From Bacteroidales bacterium UBA6366 (lineage in GTDB: Bacteria > Bacteroidota > Bacteroidia > Bacteroidales > UBA932), in contig DJRG01000002.1 of assembly GCA_002438845.1 (NCBI GenBank), forward strand, positions 1-40,132: 40,132 bases of DNA, written 5' to 3'. The notes beneath the pieces are model-generated. The model saw only the letters and a list, made by a program, of their open reading frames with translations, searched no databases and was not told the origin of the DNA. Below, one piece after another: positions 1 through 9,224 of the stretch; the first letter of the stretch is position 1; each line of letters opens with the position of its first letter. A program made the translations under genes and the position numbers.

Positions 1-1119
1 GATGTTGGCTCCGTACTTCCACTCTTTCGCGCTGACACCGATGTTACCGTTCCACCATCCTTTGCGGATGTCAGAGTCAGGAATCTGCGCGTAGAGCCAG
101 TTGCTGATGCACTTCGGAGCCTCGGCGGCGTAGTAGACATTGGTGCACGCGTCCATATTCGAGAAAAATGACGCGAACACGGTTGACTGGTCGGAGATGA
201 TCTCCGCGCCCCACAGCACTGATGACGAGTTGATGCTGTTGAACGGAGTCTTTCCTGTGGTCCATTCTGTGGTGCTGTCATCAAATGTGCCTTTGGTCAC
301 AGTCGCCTCCGATTTGGAGAGCAGGGATGCGTTAGGGGTGCTGATGGCTCTTTTTGCCGCCTCCACCGCTTTGTCCCAGTCGTTCTCGACCAATGCCACG
401 CGCGCCTGAAGAAGGCTTGTGGAGTAGAGGTCAAGGTTTGAGATGTGCTTGCGCTTGATTCCACACTGCTCGAACAGCGATAGCGCCGTCTCAAGATCCT
501 TATCGATCTGCGCATAGACTTCTTTTACAGAATTCCGTTTCCCGCCCTTGCTCGAGGCGTTTGTCGGCTCGGTGTAGATCGGTACCCCTGGAAGATTCTC
601 GTGGCCGACAAGTGTCTGCTGGAAAGACTGGATCAGCATGAAGTAGCTGAATGCGCGCACAGCATGAGCCTGAGCGATGATGCAACTAATCTCATTGGCG
701 TCACCTGTCGCTGAGCCCGCAGAGGAGATGATGTAGTTGACATTGCTGATGATTTCGTAGAAATATTCCCACGTGAAGTAGCAACGCCAGATTTTGCTGG
801 TGTAGCGGTTGCGCTGGTCGTAGTTGTAGTCATGCCAGAACCACCCCGCTCCTTGGGCGGTCTGAACCATGTCATCGCCCATGAGGTCGGCTGCGAGCGT
901 CACCGCCATGTTCCCGAAACATTGGTGGGCGTTAGCAGTGACAAAGTCGAGACGGTTGTACATTGTCGCATAGACTCCGTTCATGGCTACTTGCAAACCT
1001 TCGACATCGGCAAGAATCTTTTCCTTGTCAACATCTGTTGTGGGGGAGGTCTCCATCAATGAAGAGCATGAGCTGCAGATTGTCGCAGCCAATATCATAA
1101 CGATTGGAAATCTTTTCAT
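1..1119 (-). CDS. SusD/RagB-family nutrient-binding lipoprotein (3' end cut by window edge)
   Basis: The reading frame from the ATG at 1119 stays open to base 1, giving 373 codons without a stop, so the C-terminus lies outside the window. The product begins MKRFPIVMILAATICSSCSS, a lipoprotein signal with lipobox and acylated Cys near residue 18. It continues with the tetratricopeptide-like helical pattern of SusD/RagB proteins (SPTTDVDKEKILAD, then INxVNYIISSAG, then AHAVRAFSYFMLIQ). SusD proteins sit on the outer surface and form a lid over the SusC channel. The start is 5 nt after the stop of the SusC-like gene, so the two are almost certainly cotranscribed. The family call is firm; the glycan or peptide bound cannot be told from sequence. 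Confidence 0.95.
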   Translation of the reverse strand, partial: MKRFPIVMILAATICSSCSSLMETSPTTDVDKEKILADVEGLQVAMNGVYATMYNRLDFVTANAHQCFGNMAVTLAADLMGDDMVQTAQGAGWFWHDYNYDQRNRYTSKIWRCYFTWEYFYEIISNVNYIISSAGSATGDANEISCIIAQAHAVRAFSYFMLIQSFQQTLVGHENLPGVPIYTEPTNASSKGGKRNSVKEVYAQIDKDLETALSLFEQCGIKRKHISNLDLYSTSLLQARVALVENDWDKAVEAAKRAISTPNASLLSKSEATVTKGTFDDSTTEWTTGKTPFNSINSSSVLWGAEIISDQSTVFASFFSNMDACTNVYYAAEAPKCISNWLYAQIPDSDIRKGWWNGNIGVSAKEWKYGANI

Positions 1120-1124
1120 AAAGC

Positions 1125-4100
1125 TTAGAATTTAATGTCCACACCAAGTGAGACCGTACGGTTCGGGGTGTAAGTGTAGGAGGTGGATCCAGTAAAGCTG
1201 CTCTGAGGATTCAATCCCTTTAGTGCGCTGAACATCATTAAGTTGTCACCAGAAGCATAAAGACGTAGTGAACGAATATGGTACTTCTCCAATCCAGTGT
1301 TCTTGAATGTGTAGCCAGCCGAAACACTTTTGATGCTGAAATATGACGCATTGATGAGGAATCGGTCGTTGATGACAGTCGTGGCGGTGGTGGTGATCTT
1401 CGGGACATCGGTGATCTGTCCTGCCTCAGTCCATGCACGCAGAGAGTTTACGTGATATGTCTGACCCACGTAAGACGGTTCCATCAGGGAGTTGTAGGTG
1501 CTGTCATAGATCTTGCCGCCCAAGGAATACGTGAACAGGGCGGAGAAGTCCAGATTCTTAATGTGAAGGCTGGACGACAGTGAGCCGTAGATGTCAGGCA
1601 GCCTGCTGCCGCAGAGCCATTTGCATCCTGAAGCTATGGTGGCATTGTTAGTCACGTTCTCGCTACCCTTGATCGGAGCACCATTCTCATCCTTGGCGTA
1701 GGCAAGATAAAGCTGCTCTCCGGTTGCGGGATCGACACCAGCACTTCGGGCTATGTAAAATGTGTTTACTGTCTCGCCTTCGCGAATCAGATAAACTCCG
1801 TTGTTGATGTCCTCACCGTTGCCAGTAAGGGACACCACCTTGTTGTTGACTGTAGAACCCATGAGTGTCACGTTCCAGAACAAGTCCGGGGAGTTGAGGA
1901 TGTCGTAGCCCAAGGTGATGTCCAATCCGGAGTTGTACATTTTCCCGACATTGGCGTAATAGCCGGGAAAGCCCAAGGAGATAGCGATAGGATATTCAAG
2001 AAGCATGTCCGTTGTGGTCCTTTTGTACCACTCTATGCTTCCGCTCATCCGGCCTAGTACCTTGAATTCGACTCCAAGGTTCACGTTGCCGTTCTTCTCC
2101 CATGTAACATCTTGATTCTCAAGAGAAGAAATGATGGCTCCTGAATATGTCCCATTCGGGTAGGTCATGTCATAGAGTGCTTGCCATGCGTAGTAGGAGC
2201 CGATGTTGTCGTTGCCCTGAATGCCGTAGCTGGCTTTCAGCGTCATGTTGTCTATCCAGTCTATTCCTTGCATGAAGGCTTCCTGCGAAACCCTCCATGA
2301 TGCTCCCAGTGACCAGAATGTTCCCCATCTGTTCTTTTTGATGAACCTAGAGGAGCCGTCAGTGCGCAGGCTCGCTGAAAGGTAGTACTTGTCAGCGAAA
2401 TTGTAGTTAGCCCTGCACAGCCATGAGTTTATGCTGTAGGTCTCACCAGTGGATGTGGCATCCGCCAGGGTGGATCCCATTCCAAGTTCCGTGAAGTCAT
2501 CAAAAGGGAAACCGGTTCTCTGTCCCATCAGATAATGGGATTCGATGTTGTAAAACTCGTGTCCAGCCATCATGTCGATGGTATGCTCACCGAAGACATG
2601 CTTGTAGGACAGCAACTGATTCCATGTGTAGCTGCGTGTGCGTTGATATTCCTTGGTAAGACGTCCTGAACCTGCCGCGTTTCCATTGTTGCGGTTGTAT
2701 TTTGTGGAGTTGTTCTCGTTCAAGATGTCAGCTCCCAAGGATGTGCTCAGCTTGAAGTCACCGAATTTTATTCCCAGATGCCCCCTCAAGTTGACATTAT
2801 CACTTATCATGTAATAGTCGTCATCGAAGAGGGTAGCGATGCAGTTACGGTTGTTCTGCGCACCTGCCGGTCTTGAGGAACCGTAGTCGAAGACACGCTT
2901 GCCATTTTCAAGAATGGCATTTCCGTCTGCGTCAACCTCGTACACCGGGTAGATCGGAGCCATCATCATGGCTGTTTACCAGATGTTGTTGGCTTGGGTC
3001 CCGGATGCTCCGAGGTAGTCGCTTTTGGAATTGGAATAATTGGCACTGAGACCGAACTCGAACCAATCGTAAGGAGTGAATTCGGCTCCGAGTCTGGCTG
3101 TGATGCGTCGGAAAGATGTTGTGGAGATTGTTCCGTTTTCGTCAAGGTAGCCAAGCGATGCAAGGTACTTGCTCACATCTGATGCTCCGGACATTGAAAA
3201 GAGATACTCCTGACGTGTCGGAAGTTTGGCTTTTGCCTCACCAAGCCAATCAGCAGAGTATTTGGCCACTGCATCCCCTACGACCTTTCCGTCCGCATCG
3301 AAAAGATTCTCCACGTTCTTGTCGAAGATGTTGTACTTGTTGTTGATGCCGAGGACATTCTTTGCAAGACGAGACGGAGTCAAAGACACCGCCTTGCCTG
3401 GAAGGTAGCCTTCTGTGTAAACGAGATCGTTGTATGTCGCCCTGTACATCTGTTCCATGTACTGTGTGGCATTGACTGTCTCGTATGGGCTGATTGCCAT
3501 TGAGTTGAAACCAACGCGCGCGGTAAAGTCTATTGAAATCTTTTCATCGACATTTCCTCCGCTCTTGGTGGTCACGATGACCACTCCGTTGGCTCCTCTG
3601 GAACCGTAGAGTGCTCCCGCAGATGCGTCCTTAAGCACGGACAAGCTTTCGATGTCGTTGGGGTTGAGTGAGTTGAGACTCCCATCGTAAGGAATGCCGT
3701 CCACGACAATCAGTGGAGAACTGCTTGCGTTGATGGATCCGAATCCTCTTACCATGATGCCGGCTCCGCTGCCTGGCTGTCCGCTTCCGGATGTGGTCAT
3801 CACACCGGACATCTGTCCGTCAAGCATTTTGGAGACATCCGCCACAGGCCTGTCCCGCAATTTCTCGCCTCTTATCGTTTCCGCTGAACCCGTGAACGAT
3901 TCCTTGGATGCTGTACCGTAAGCCACCACAAGGACGTCATCAAGGACATTGACATCAGCGGCCATCGTGACATTGAGCGTGGACCGCCCATTCACAGCGA
4001 TGGTCTGTTCCTGCATCCCAAGGCATGAGAACACCAGAGTTGCGTCTGATGGGACCGAGATGGAATATTTCCCGTCTAAGTCGGTGATTGAATGGTTGCT

Positions 4101-4250
4101 CCCGCCTTTTTCAAGGACAGCTACTCCGGGCAGTGGTGCGTTGCCAAAAATATCAGTCACCTGACCGGTGACTGATATTTTCTGTGCCGACAACGGCAGC
4201 ATTGTCGCAAGCAGTGCCAGCAACGTGAGCAGAATTGTGTTCTTTCTCAT
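1125..4250 (-). pseudogene. SusC/RagA TonB-dependent transporter interrupted by an in-frame TAA
   Basis: Two open stretches, 4250-2976 (424 aa) and 2969-1125 (614 aa), lie in the same frame and are separated only by TAA at 2976-2978. Together they make 1041 codons, a normal SusC length. The N-terminal part has a signal peptide (1-22), a carboxypeptidase-like regulatory domain (about 27-95), a TonB-box-like LDDVLVVAYGT (103-113) and the plug domain. The C-terminal part has the beta-barrel and ends in the terminal motif VDIKF. The residue lost sits in a conserved stretch, NIW*TAMMMAPIYPVYEVD, where a Tyr codon (TAC or TAT) would need one base change. Other genes here stop at TAA, so codon reassignment is unlikely. 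It is either a true nonsense allele or a base error. The ATG triplet just after the stop could allow a restart, but that product would lack a signal peptide and plug. Confidence 0.85.
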
Positions 4251-4251
4251 A

Positions 4252-6345
4252 TTACTCTTTTATGCAACGGGTGGCTGCACCGTGTGTGCGGTTGAGCATT
4301 GATTCGCTAGCAGGGTTGCCCCAAGCCAAGCATTCGTAAAACACGGTGTTTGAATTGTCTGTGCAAGTGTTGTAGTACCCGCTTCCTCCCACGCTTTGGA
4401 GCGTGCCGTTATTAGGGTCGAGTTTACCTACAAGAGGGAACCAGTACTCTTTGCCTGCTTTCGTCTTGTAACGGAAGCCGATGCACTTGTCGTAATCCTG
4501 GAACCAAGGGTACGACTCGTCATAGGCACCGTCATCATTGAGTGAGCCCTTTTTCTTGTACTCACTGCGGAAGCCCCAACCACTTCCTGCGGCAGGAATA
4601 CGCCATCCCTCAGGACATGGGTCGTAGATTGTCTTGGCGTTGGTCTTGCCGCCCCAAAGATCGTTGTTCTGGAGGGAGGCTTTGTCCGTGAGCCAATCCA
4701 CTACCGGCCATGCACTTGAAGGCGCACCGTAGAACACATCCGGATGCTCAATCGCCAGCTGGAGATTGGTGCTTGTGTTGTCGTTGTAGGTTGGTCTTTC
4801 CTCAATCTTCATATAGATCTGGTTTCCATTGATGTCGTACATGCGTTTCTGAATCTGAGATTCCACATCATCGCTTCCTGGGAACGGATCCTTACGTCCC
4901 CATTGGTACATCAGACCAAGGGCATCCTTGCTGTACTTTTGCGCGCTCAAGGCACCGAGATTACGATCCATGTACCTGTAAGTGTTGCCATTTGCATCAG
5001 TCCATTCGAAAATGTCTGCTTCTGGATTATAGTCCGTTACCCAGACATGCCAACTCCACACGATCCTGTCTCCATCGCGGGCTGCAATCACAGCGTTGCC
5101 TTCTTTGCCGTCAGCAAGCTTGACAACGACAACTCCTTCATTTCCGTTTCCAGAAACGGAACTTACAAGACCTATGGCATCCTGCCAAACGAGAGACGCA
5201 TTGTCAAACTCTAGCGCGGTTGTCGAGTTGCCTTTCACGGCCTTGATTGTCAATGTGCTGCCAGGTTTTACAATGTGGCAGTTGGCGGCCCCAGCGGTGG
5301 TGGTGATCTCAACGATGAAGATTGAACCGGAATATTCAACCTTTCTGTTGTGGTCGTCAGTTGCACTGATTTTGATTTCGAGAGTCTGGCCTATTGAAGC
5401 AGGAGCGTTGTATTTCACTTTGATGATGTCTTCACTGACTGAGGCTTCCGTGCTCCATCCCGATGACACCTCCACGGTAGGGGTCCCGGTAATCTTTGCA
5501 GGTGCGAGGTTGAGAACCTTGTAGGACAGGGTGAAAGAACCACCAGCCTTGACAGCCATTGAATTTGGCTCTCCGAGAACTGTGATTGATAGTGGCTCGG
5601 ATGCTTTCACCTTGACGCTGACACTCTTTGTCAGGCTTCGTTTGTGAGTGTCGCTTGCGGTAAGCGAAACCTTGACTGTGGTCTCTTCCGTGATCACTTC
5701 CGGGGCTGTCAGTTTGATGGTCCCCTGATAGTTGACATAGTCCACCTTGCCAAGTGCACATGAGTAGTCGCTATTGTCTACAGAAGGCACAAGCTCAAGT
5801 GTGGCCCCTTCGGAACCTGTGACAGTGAAAGGAATCTCCAGAGTTTGCCCAGGATTGATTGTCGGTGCGCTGTTGTCGAAGAATATTCCTAAATCCCCGT
5901 AGTCATCGTCACCCTTTTCGCCACCACCTGGCTCGTCCTCAGAGCCACCTCCACCGTTGCCTGTTACAGAGACATCCACAAAACGCGATAGCTTTCTGTG
6001 ATGCGAGTCGGACACCTTGAGGAACACCTGTGCCTCAAGGTCACTGGAGATTGTCTTGGATGCACTTACCAAGATTACCCCTTGTGCGTTATCATAGTCT
6101 ATCTTGCTCAGTTTGCACTTAATCTTGCTGTTGTCTGAGGACGGCTCGAAGTCAAGTGCGGCACCATCTGTGCCAGTGACAGTGAACGGAACCTCTATGG
6201 ATTCACCAGCATTGAGAGACACCTTTTCCGTGTCGAAGATGATGTTAAGCTCCCCATAAGAGTCTGTCAACTCGTTATAAGTGCAGCTGATCAATGTCAC
6301 CGCCCCCGTTACTATGAGGGCGATGAGGTTAAGAATTCTTTTCAT
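4252..6345 (-). CDS. FISUMP-domain surface lipoprotein with tandem Ig-like repeats
   Basis: 697 aa from the ATG at 6345 (an in-frame TTG lies one codon upstream). The signal ends in lipobox TLISC with Cys21. Two near-duplicate Ig-like repeats follow (about 33-125 and 150-240), each with an IxVPFTVTG-type strand and a SDNS motif. A glycine/acid-rich linker (GGGGSEDEPGGGEKGDD) separates them, and a third more divergent repeat spans about 245-345. Next comes a AANCHIV...VWQDA...WSWHVWVTD module (about 353-440). The C-terminal FISUMP domain (about 455-697) has YMDRNLGAL, YQWGRKDPFPG, YDPCPEGWRIP and a terminal ATRCIKE. FISUMP domains occur on secreted Bacteroidetes and Fibrobacter proteins and resemble C-type-lectin-like binding modules. 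A single base separates its stop from the SusC start, so it belongs to the SusCD operon. The ligand is unknown. Confidence 0.88.
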   Translation of the reverse strand: MKRILNLIALIVTGAVTLISCTYNELTDSYGELNIIFDTEKVSLNAGESIEVPFTVTGTDGAALDFEPSSDNSKIKCKLSKIDYDNAQGVILVSASKTISSDLEAQVFLKVSDSHHRKLSRFVDVSVTGNGGGGSEDEPGGGEKGDDDYGDLGIFFDNSAPTINPGQTLEIPFTVTGSEGATLELVPSVDNSDYSCALGKVDYVNYQGTIKLTAPEVITEETTVKVSLTASDTHKRSLTKSVSVKVKASEPLSITVLGEPNSMAVKAGGSFTLSYKVLNLAPAKITGTPTVEVSSGWSTEASVSEDIIKVKYNAPASIGQTLEIKISATDDHNRKVEYSGSIFIVEITTTAGAANCHIVKPGSTLTIKAVKGNSTTALEFDNASLVWQDAIGLVSSVSGNGNEGVVVVKLADGKEGNAVIAARDGDRIVWSWHVWVTDYNPEADIFEWTDANGNTYRYMDRNLGALSAQKYSKDALGLMYQWGRKDPFPGSDDVESQIQKRMYDINGNQIYMKIEERPTYNDNTSTNLQLAIEHPDVFYGAPSSAWPVVDWLTDKASLQNNDLWGGKTNAKTIYDPCPEGWRIPAAGSGWGFRSEYKKKGSLNDDGAYDESYPWFQDYDKCIGFRYKTKAGKEYWFPLVGKLDPNNGTLQSVGGSGYYNTCTDNSNTVFYECLAWGNPASESMLNRTHGAATRCIKE

Positions 6346-6366
6346 CAAATATTGTCAGATTTTAAT

Positions 6367-7884
6367 TTATTCCTTTATGCAACGTGTAGGGAAAGCGTAA
6401 CAGAGATTGAAGTTACCGCGTGCCAATGGATCCACCTTGATGGCGGAGATGTCATCGTAGTTGCCGCTGCCGATGGTGTTGACCTTGAACACGCCTCCTC
6501 TGAAATTATAGGAGTCAGGCGCAGTTGCATAGTCAGGATCAATGTCTGAACACCAAACCACGGCTCTAGGCAGTAGTGTGCCAACACAATTTACACAAGA
6601 GAATTTGGTTGAGTTGGAGTTGAGCTCACCTGTGATGGTAAATCTCAGACCGTCATAGACACATCCTCTGAACTGAGCTTTCTTCCTGTTGCCAGCAGCG
6701 TACTTTTCGTTGGTACCTATGAGGTCGGAATTTTCATAGCTTGAATCCCAAAGCTCCTTGACATCGGTGGCAGCCTTGACTGCGGTCCATGCTTGGGCGC
6801 TAGCTACTTTGTAGCCGGCAGGGCATGGGTCGTAAGTGCTTTTCTTTCCACCGTTTTCCCAAAGAGCTTTGAAGTTGTCGGCACCGAAAGTAGTGGCGTC
6901 TGTGGTGAGCCAACTATAGCCGTGTTTCGCTCCGCGGGAGTACGTGTTGTTGTAGTAGATTGTCGGGTTTTTGATTGTGTTCTCCAGATTGTTAGCTTCA
7001 GTGTTCTTTACAATCTGAATCTCAACCTCTGCTCCGGAAGCATCATAGATAGGCCTTAACTCTTGATCTTCAAATCGGATTCCAGGGAACGGATCCTTGC
7101 GCCCGTACTGGTAAACAAGGCCGACTGAGAGTTCGCTCTTTTCGTCAAGGTTCAGTGCTCCGATATTGCGGTCCAAGAAGGTGAAGTCACCAACTTTGAC
7201 ATCCTTCGGAGTGTCTGATGTCACCCAGAAGAGCCAGCTCCACACGACATTTCCGGAAGCGTCAAGGCCATTGACCAGAGCATTGCCTTCCTTGCCAGAA
7301 GCAAAATGAACAATAGCGTCAGATTCATTGACTTGGGCGACATCGGAGAATAAGCCGGTGGCGTCCTGCCATGCCAACGCGAGTGACACCGCTCCAGATT
7401 TCTGTCCACTGTTACCCTTGAGGGTCGGGAACTGTGCGTAGGCTCCTGGAGCCACAATGAAAGAGTTGGCTGCCTCGGTCAGTTTTACGAATCCTTCAAG
7501 TACTGTCGGAGCCACGTTGATTGTTTTGGATGATGTCCTGTTGTTGGCCACATCTGAGAACGTTACATTGACATCGAACGGTGTTCCGTCAAGAATCATC
7601 GATGGGGCTGCGATGGTGACGGTACCGTCTTCATTTCCAGAATTAAGGGAGTATTTGATGTCGTAGGCTTCCACGGCATTGCTTTCAATCTTGACAGAAA
7701 TGTCATTGCCGCGTACATCATTGAGAGTGAAATCAATGCTGACAGTCTCACCTGAACTGATGGTGACTGATTTGCCATCACTGATAGCTGGGAATTGAGG
7801 ATCAAGTTCCTCAAGGGACTTTTCGCAAGATGCGAAAGACACGGCAACCGCAGTTGCCACGAGACATTTTACAATCTGTTTCAT
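6367..7884 (-). CDS. FISUMP-domain surface lipoprotein, first gene of the SusCD operon
   Basis: 505 aa. I chose the ATG at 7884 because it opens directly into a lipoprotein signal (MKQIVKCLVATAVAVSFASC, Cys20). The frame remains open upstream to 7935 but without a signal there. One Ig-like domain (about 28-125) has the same VSIDFTLNDVRG pattern as the repeats of its neighbour. It is followed by AANSFIV...AWQDATGLFSDV...WSWLFWVTSD (about 138-222) and a FISUMP domain (about 233-505) with FLDRNIGAL, YQYGRKDPFPG, YDPCPAGY and a C-terminal PTRCIKE. It is a shorter paralogue of the 697-aa protein 21 bp downstream, with one Ig-like repeat instead of three. Such proteins probably act as surface binding or adhesin subunits. 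No clear Bacteroidetes promoter was found just upstream. Confidence 0.87.
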   Translation of the reverse strand: MKQIVKCLVATAVAVSFASCEKSLEELDPQFPAISDGKSVTISSGETVSIDFTLNDVRGNDISVKIESNAVEAYDIKYSLNSGNEDGTVTIAAPSMILDGTPFDVNVTFSDVANNRTSSKTINVAPTVLEGFVKLTEAANSFIVAPGAYAQFPTLKGNSGQKSGAVSLALAWQDATGLFSDVAQVNESDAIVHFASGKEGNALVNGLDASGNVVWSWLFWVTSDTPKDVKVGDFTFLDRNIGALNLDEKSELSVGLVYQYGRKDPFPGIRFEDQELRPIYDASGAEVEIQIVKNTEANNLENTIKNPTIYYNNTYSRGAKHGYSWLTTDATTFGADNFKALWENGGKKSTYDPCPAGYKVASAQAWTAVKAATDVKELWDSSYENSDLIGTNEKYAAGNRKKAQFRGCVYDGLRFTITGELNSNSTKFSCVNCVGTLLPRAVVWCSDIDPDYATAPDSYNFRGGVFKVNTIGSGNYDDISAIKVDPLARGNFNLCYAFPTRCIKE

Positions 7885-7992
7885 TCGTTTTATATTTTTA
7901 GTAACGATTTCTCGTTGGGGCTTGCAAGAAAGCAAATGATTTTCAAAAAAGCAAATCCTGTCTCTCGCTGCCCTTGATCATAAACGTTTTAT

Positions 7993-8004
7993 GAGACATG
8001 TCTC
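7993..8004. promoter_or_regulatory. Perfect palindrome GAGACATGTCTC, candidate operator
   Basis: A 12-bp perfect palindrome lies about 110 bp upstream of the first FISUMP lipoprotein. Its position suits a regulator site for the leftward SusCD operon, but no regulator gene is adjacent and a 12-bp palindrome can occur by chance. Confidence 0.25.
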
Positions 8005-8184
8005 TGAGTGTGGAAAACTTCATAATCCTCACATAATCTTTACCGTTTCATTACTGAACGTTCGCTATGTGGTATAAAAAGATTTCGAATAGAAATCAGT
8101 TACGTTTTAATGATATTTTTTTTGAAAGGAAGGCATTCCAAGGGATTCCCTTTGCTCGAATCGATGTAAATTAGGATGAACTGA

Positions 8185-8215
8185 TTGGATTTATGGTTGC
8201 TAAGGCTTATCTTTG
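8185..8215 (+). promoter_or_regulatory. Bacteroidetes-type promoter for yicC
   Basis: TTG at 8185-8187 is followed after 20 bp by TATCTTTG at 8208-8215, matching the Bacteroidetes TTG / TAnnTTTG consensus. Predicted transcription would begin near 8222, giving a leader of about 53 nt before the ATG at 8275. Confidence 0.65.
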
Positions 8216-8224
8216 CGGCGGAAA

Positions 8225-8249
8225 CGGGATTCGTGTGTGTTGAATCCCG
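8225..8249 (+). promoter_or_regulatory. Leader hairpin of yicC
   Basis: CGGGATTC (8225-8232) pairs perfectly with GAATCCCG (8242-8249) across a 9-nt loop, right at the predicted 5' end of the yicC transcript. A T-rich stretch follows at 8259-8270, so it could be an attenuator or a stabilising 5' stem. Confidence 0.45.
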
Positions 8250-8274
8250 GTCCGAGAGATTTTAATTTTTGAAT

Positions 8275-9165
8275 ATGATCAAGTCAATGACCGGTTACGG
8301 CAAGGCTGAGGCCGTCCTGGAGACAGGTAAACTCACCATCGAGATCAAGACGCTTAACGGCAAGAACTCCGATGCTAACATCAAATCGTCCCTTCTCCCG
8401 AAGGACAAGGAACTTCAAGTGCGCAGGAAGATCACGGACTCTTTGGTGCGTGGCACAATCGACTTCTACATCACTTGGGAGCCGAAGGCTGGGGGAGTGG
8501 CCAAGCAGATTAATCATGAATTGGTTAAGGAATATTATAACCAGATTCAAGCCGTGCGCTCTAGCATCTCTGGATCTTCGGAATTTGGTGAAGCTGTTAA
8601 GGATGAGATACTTACTGCTATCCTGCGTTTCCCTGACGTGATGGATAATTCACGTCAGGACATCATCACTGAGGAAAACTGGCCGGTTGTAGAGAAGGCC
8701 ATAGACGAGGCTTTGGTCGCTGTCAATGACTACCGTGCCAAGGAAGGTGAGGCGCTCTACAAGGACGTGACTTCAAGGGTTAGGAATATCCTTGATCTTG
8801 AGAATCAGGTCGAGGGCTTCGAGAAGGAAAGGATCGAAGCTGTCAGGGAAAAACTGTTGAAGAATCTGGAGGCTCTACAGCAGAAGGTCGATCCGTCTCG
8901 CTTCGAGCAGGAGATGATCTTCTACCTAGAGAAGCTGGACATCAATGAGGAGAAGGTTCGTCTCCGCCAGCACTGCAAGTACTTCATGGACACGATTGAC
9001 GGTGAGGAATATCCTGGCCGCAAGCTCGGCTTCATCATTCAGGAGATGGGTCGTGAAATCAACACCACCGGCTCCAAGGCCAACCACTCCGGCATCCAGA
9101 AGACTGTGGTCCGCATGAAGGACGAACTCGAGAAGATCCGCGAACAGTCTATGAACATTCTCTAA
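8275..9165 (+). CDS. yicC: YicC/YloC-family endoribonuclease
   Basis: 296 aa, the usual length of the family. The ATG at 8275 gives the hallmark start MIKSMTGYGKAE; a TTG two codons upstream is less likely. The N-terminal YicC domain (about 1-155) includes IEIKTLNGKNSD. The C-terminal DUF1732 domain (about 210-296) includes RLRQHCKYF, GRKLGFIIQEMGREINTTGSK and a final EKIREQSMNIL, all typical. Family members in E. coli and Bacillus are reported to be endoribonucleases acting on structured RNA in the cytoplasm. It stands alone between a divergent promoter region and the convergent rmuC. Guanylate kinase, a common neighbour in other genomes, is not here. Its last codons form half of a 16-bp hairpin. 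Confidence 0.96.
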   Translation: MIKSMTGYGKAEAVLETGKLTIEIKTLNGKNSDANIKSSLLPKDKELQVRRKITDSLVRGTIDFYITWEPKAGGVAKQINHELVKEYYNQIQAVRSSISGSSEFGEAVKDEILTAILRFPDVMDNSRQDIITEENWPVVEKAIDEALVAVNDYRAKEGEALYKDVTSRVRNILDLENQVEGFEKERIEAVREKLLKNLEALQQKVDPSRFEQEMIFYLEKLDINEEKVRLRQHCKYFMDTIDGEEYPGRKLGFIIQEMGREINTTGSKANHSGIQKTVVRMKDELEKIREQSMNIL

Positions 9166-9186
9166 AAGACTGTTCATAGACTGTTC
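9142..9186 (+). terminator. Perfect 16-bp hairpin overlapping the yicC stop codon
   Basis: GAACAGTCTATGAACA (9142-9157), coding for the end of YicC, is exactly complementary to TGTTCATAGACTGTTC (9171-9186). The 13-nt loop holds the TAA stop at 9163-9165. There is no T tract afterwards, so it may be a Rho-independent-like or mRNA-protecting 3' end rather than a classical intrinsic terminator. Confidence 0.6.
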
Positions 9187-9224
9187 ATCCCTCCAACCCC
9201 CAGTCACTGCGTGACAGCCACATA

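Larger units (their letters stand above)
7885..8274. other. Divergent intergenic region between the FISUMP operon and yicC
   Basis: About 390 bp without a gene. The left half is AT-rich and contains a perfect 12-bp palindrome at 7993-8004 and two AAAGCAAAT direct repeats (around 7930 and 7950) just upstream of the leftward operon. The right half carries the yicC promoter and leader hairpin. I could not find a TAnnTTTG box for the leftward genes. Confidence 0.6.

Noticed and set aside
2976..2978. TAA as a recoded sense codon
   Set aside because: TAA ends other genes in the window (for example at 1125, 4252 and 32161), so the code is standard here. No insertion element or stem typical of programmed recoding is evident.
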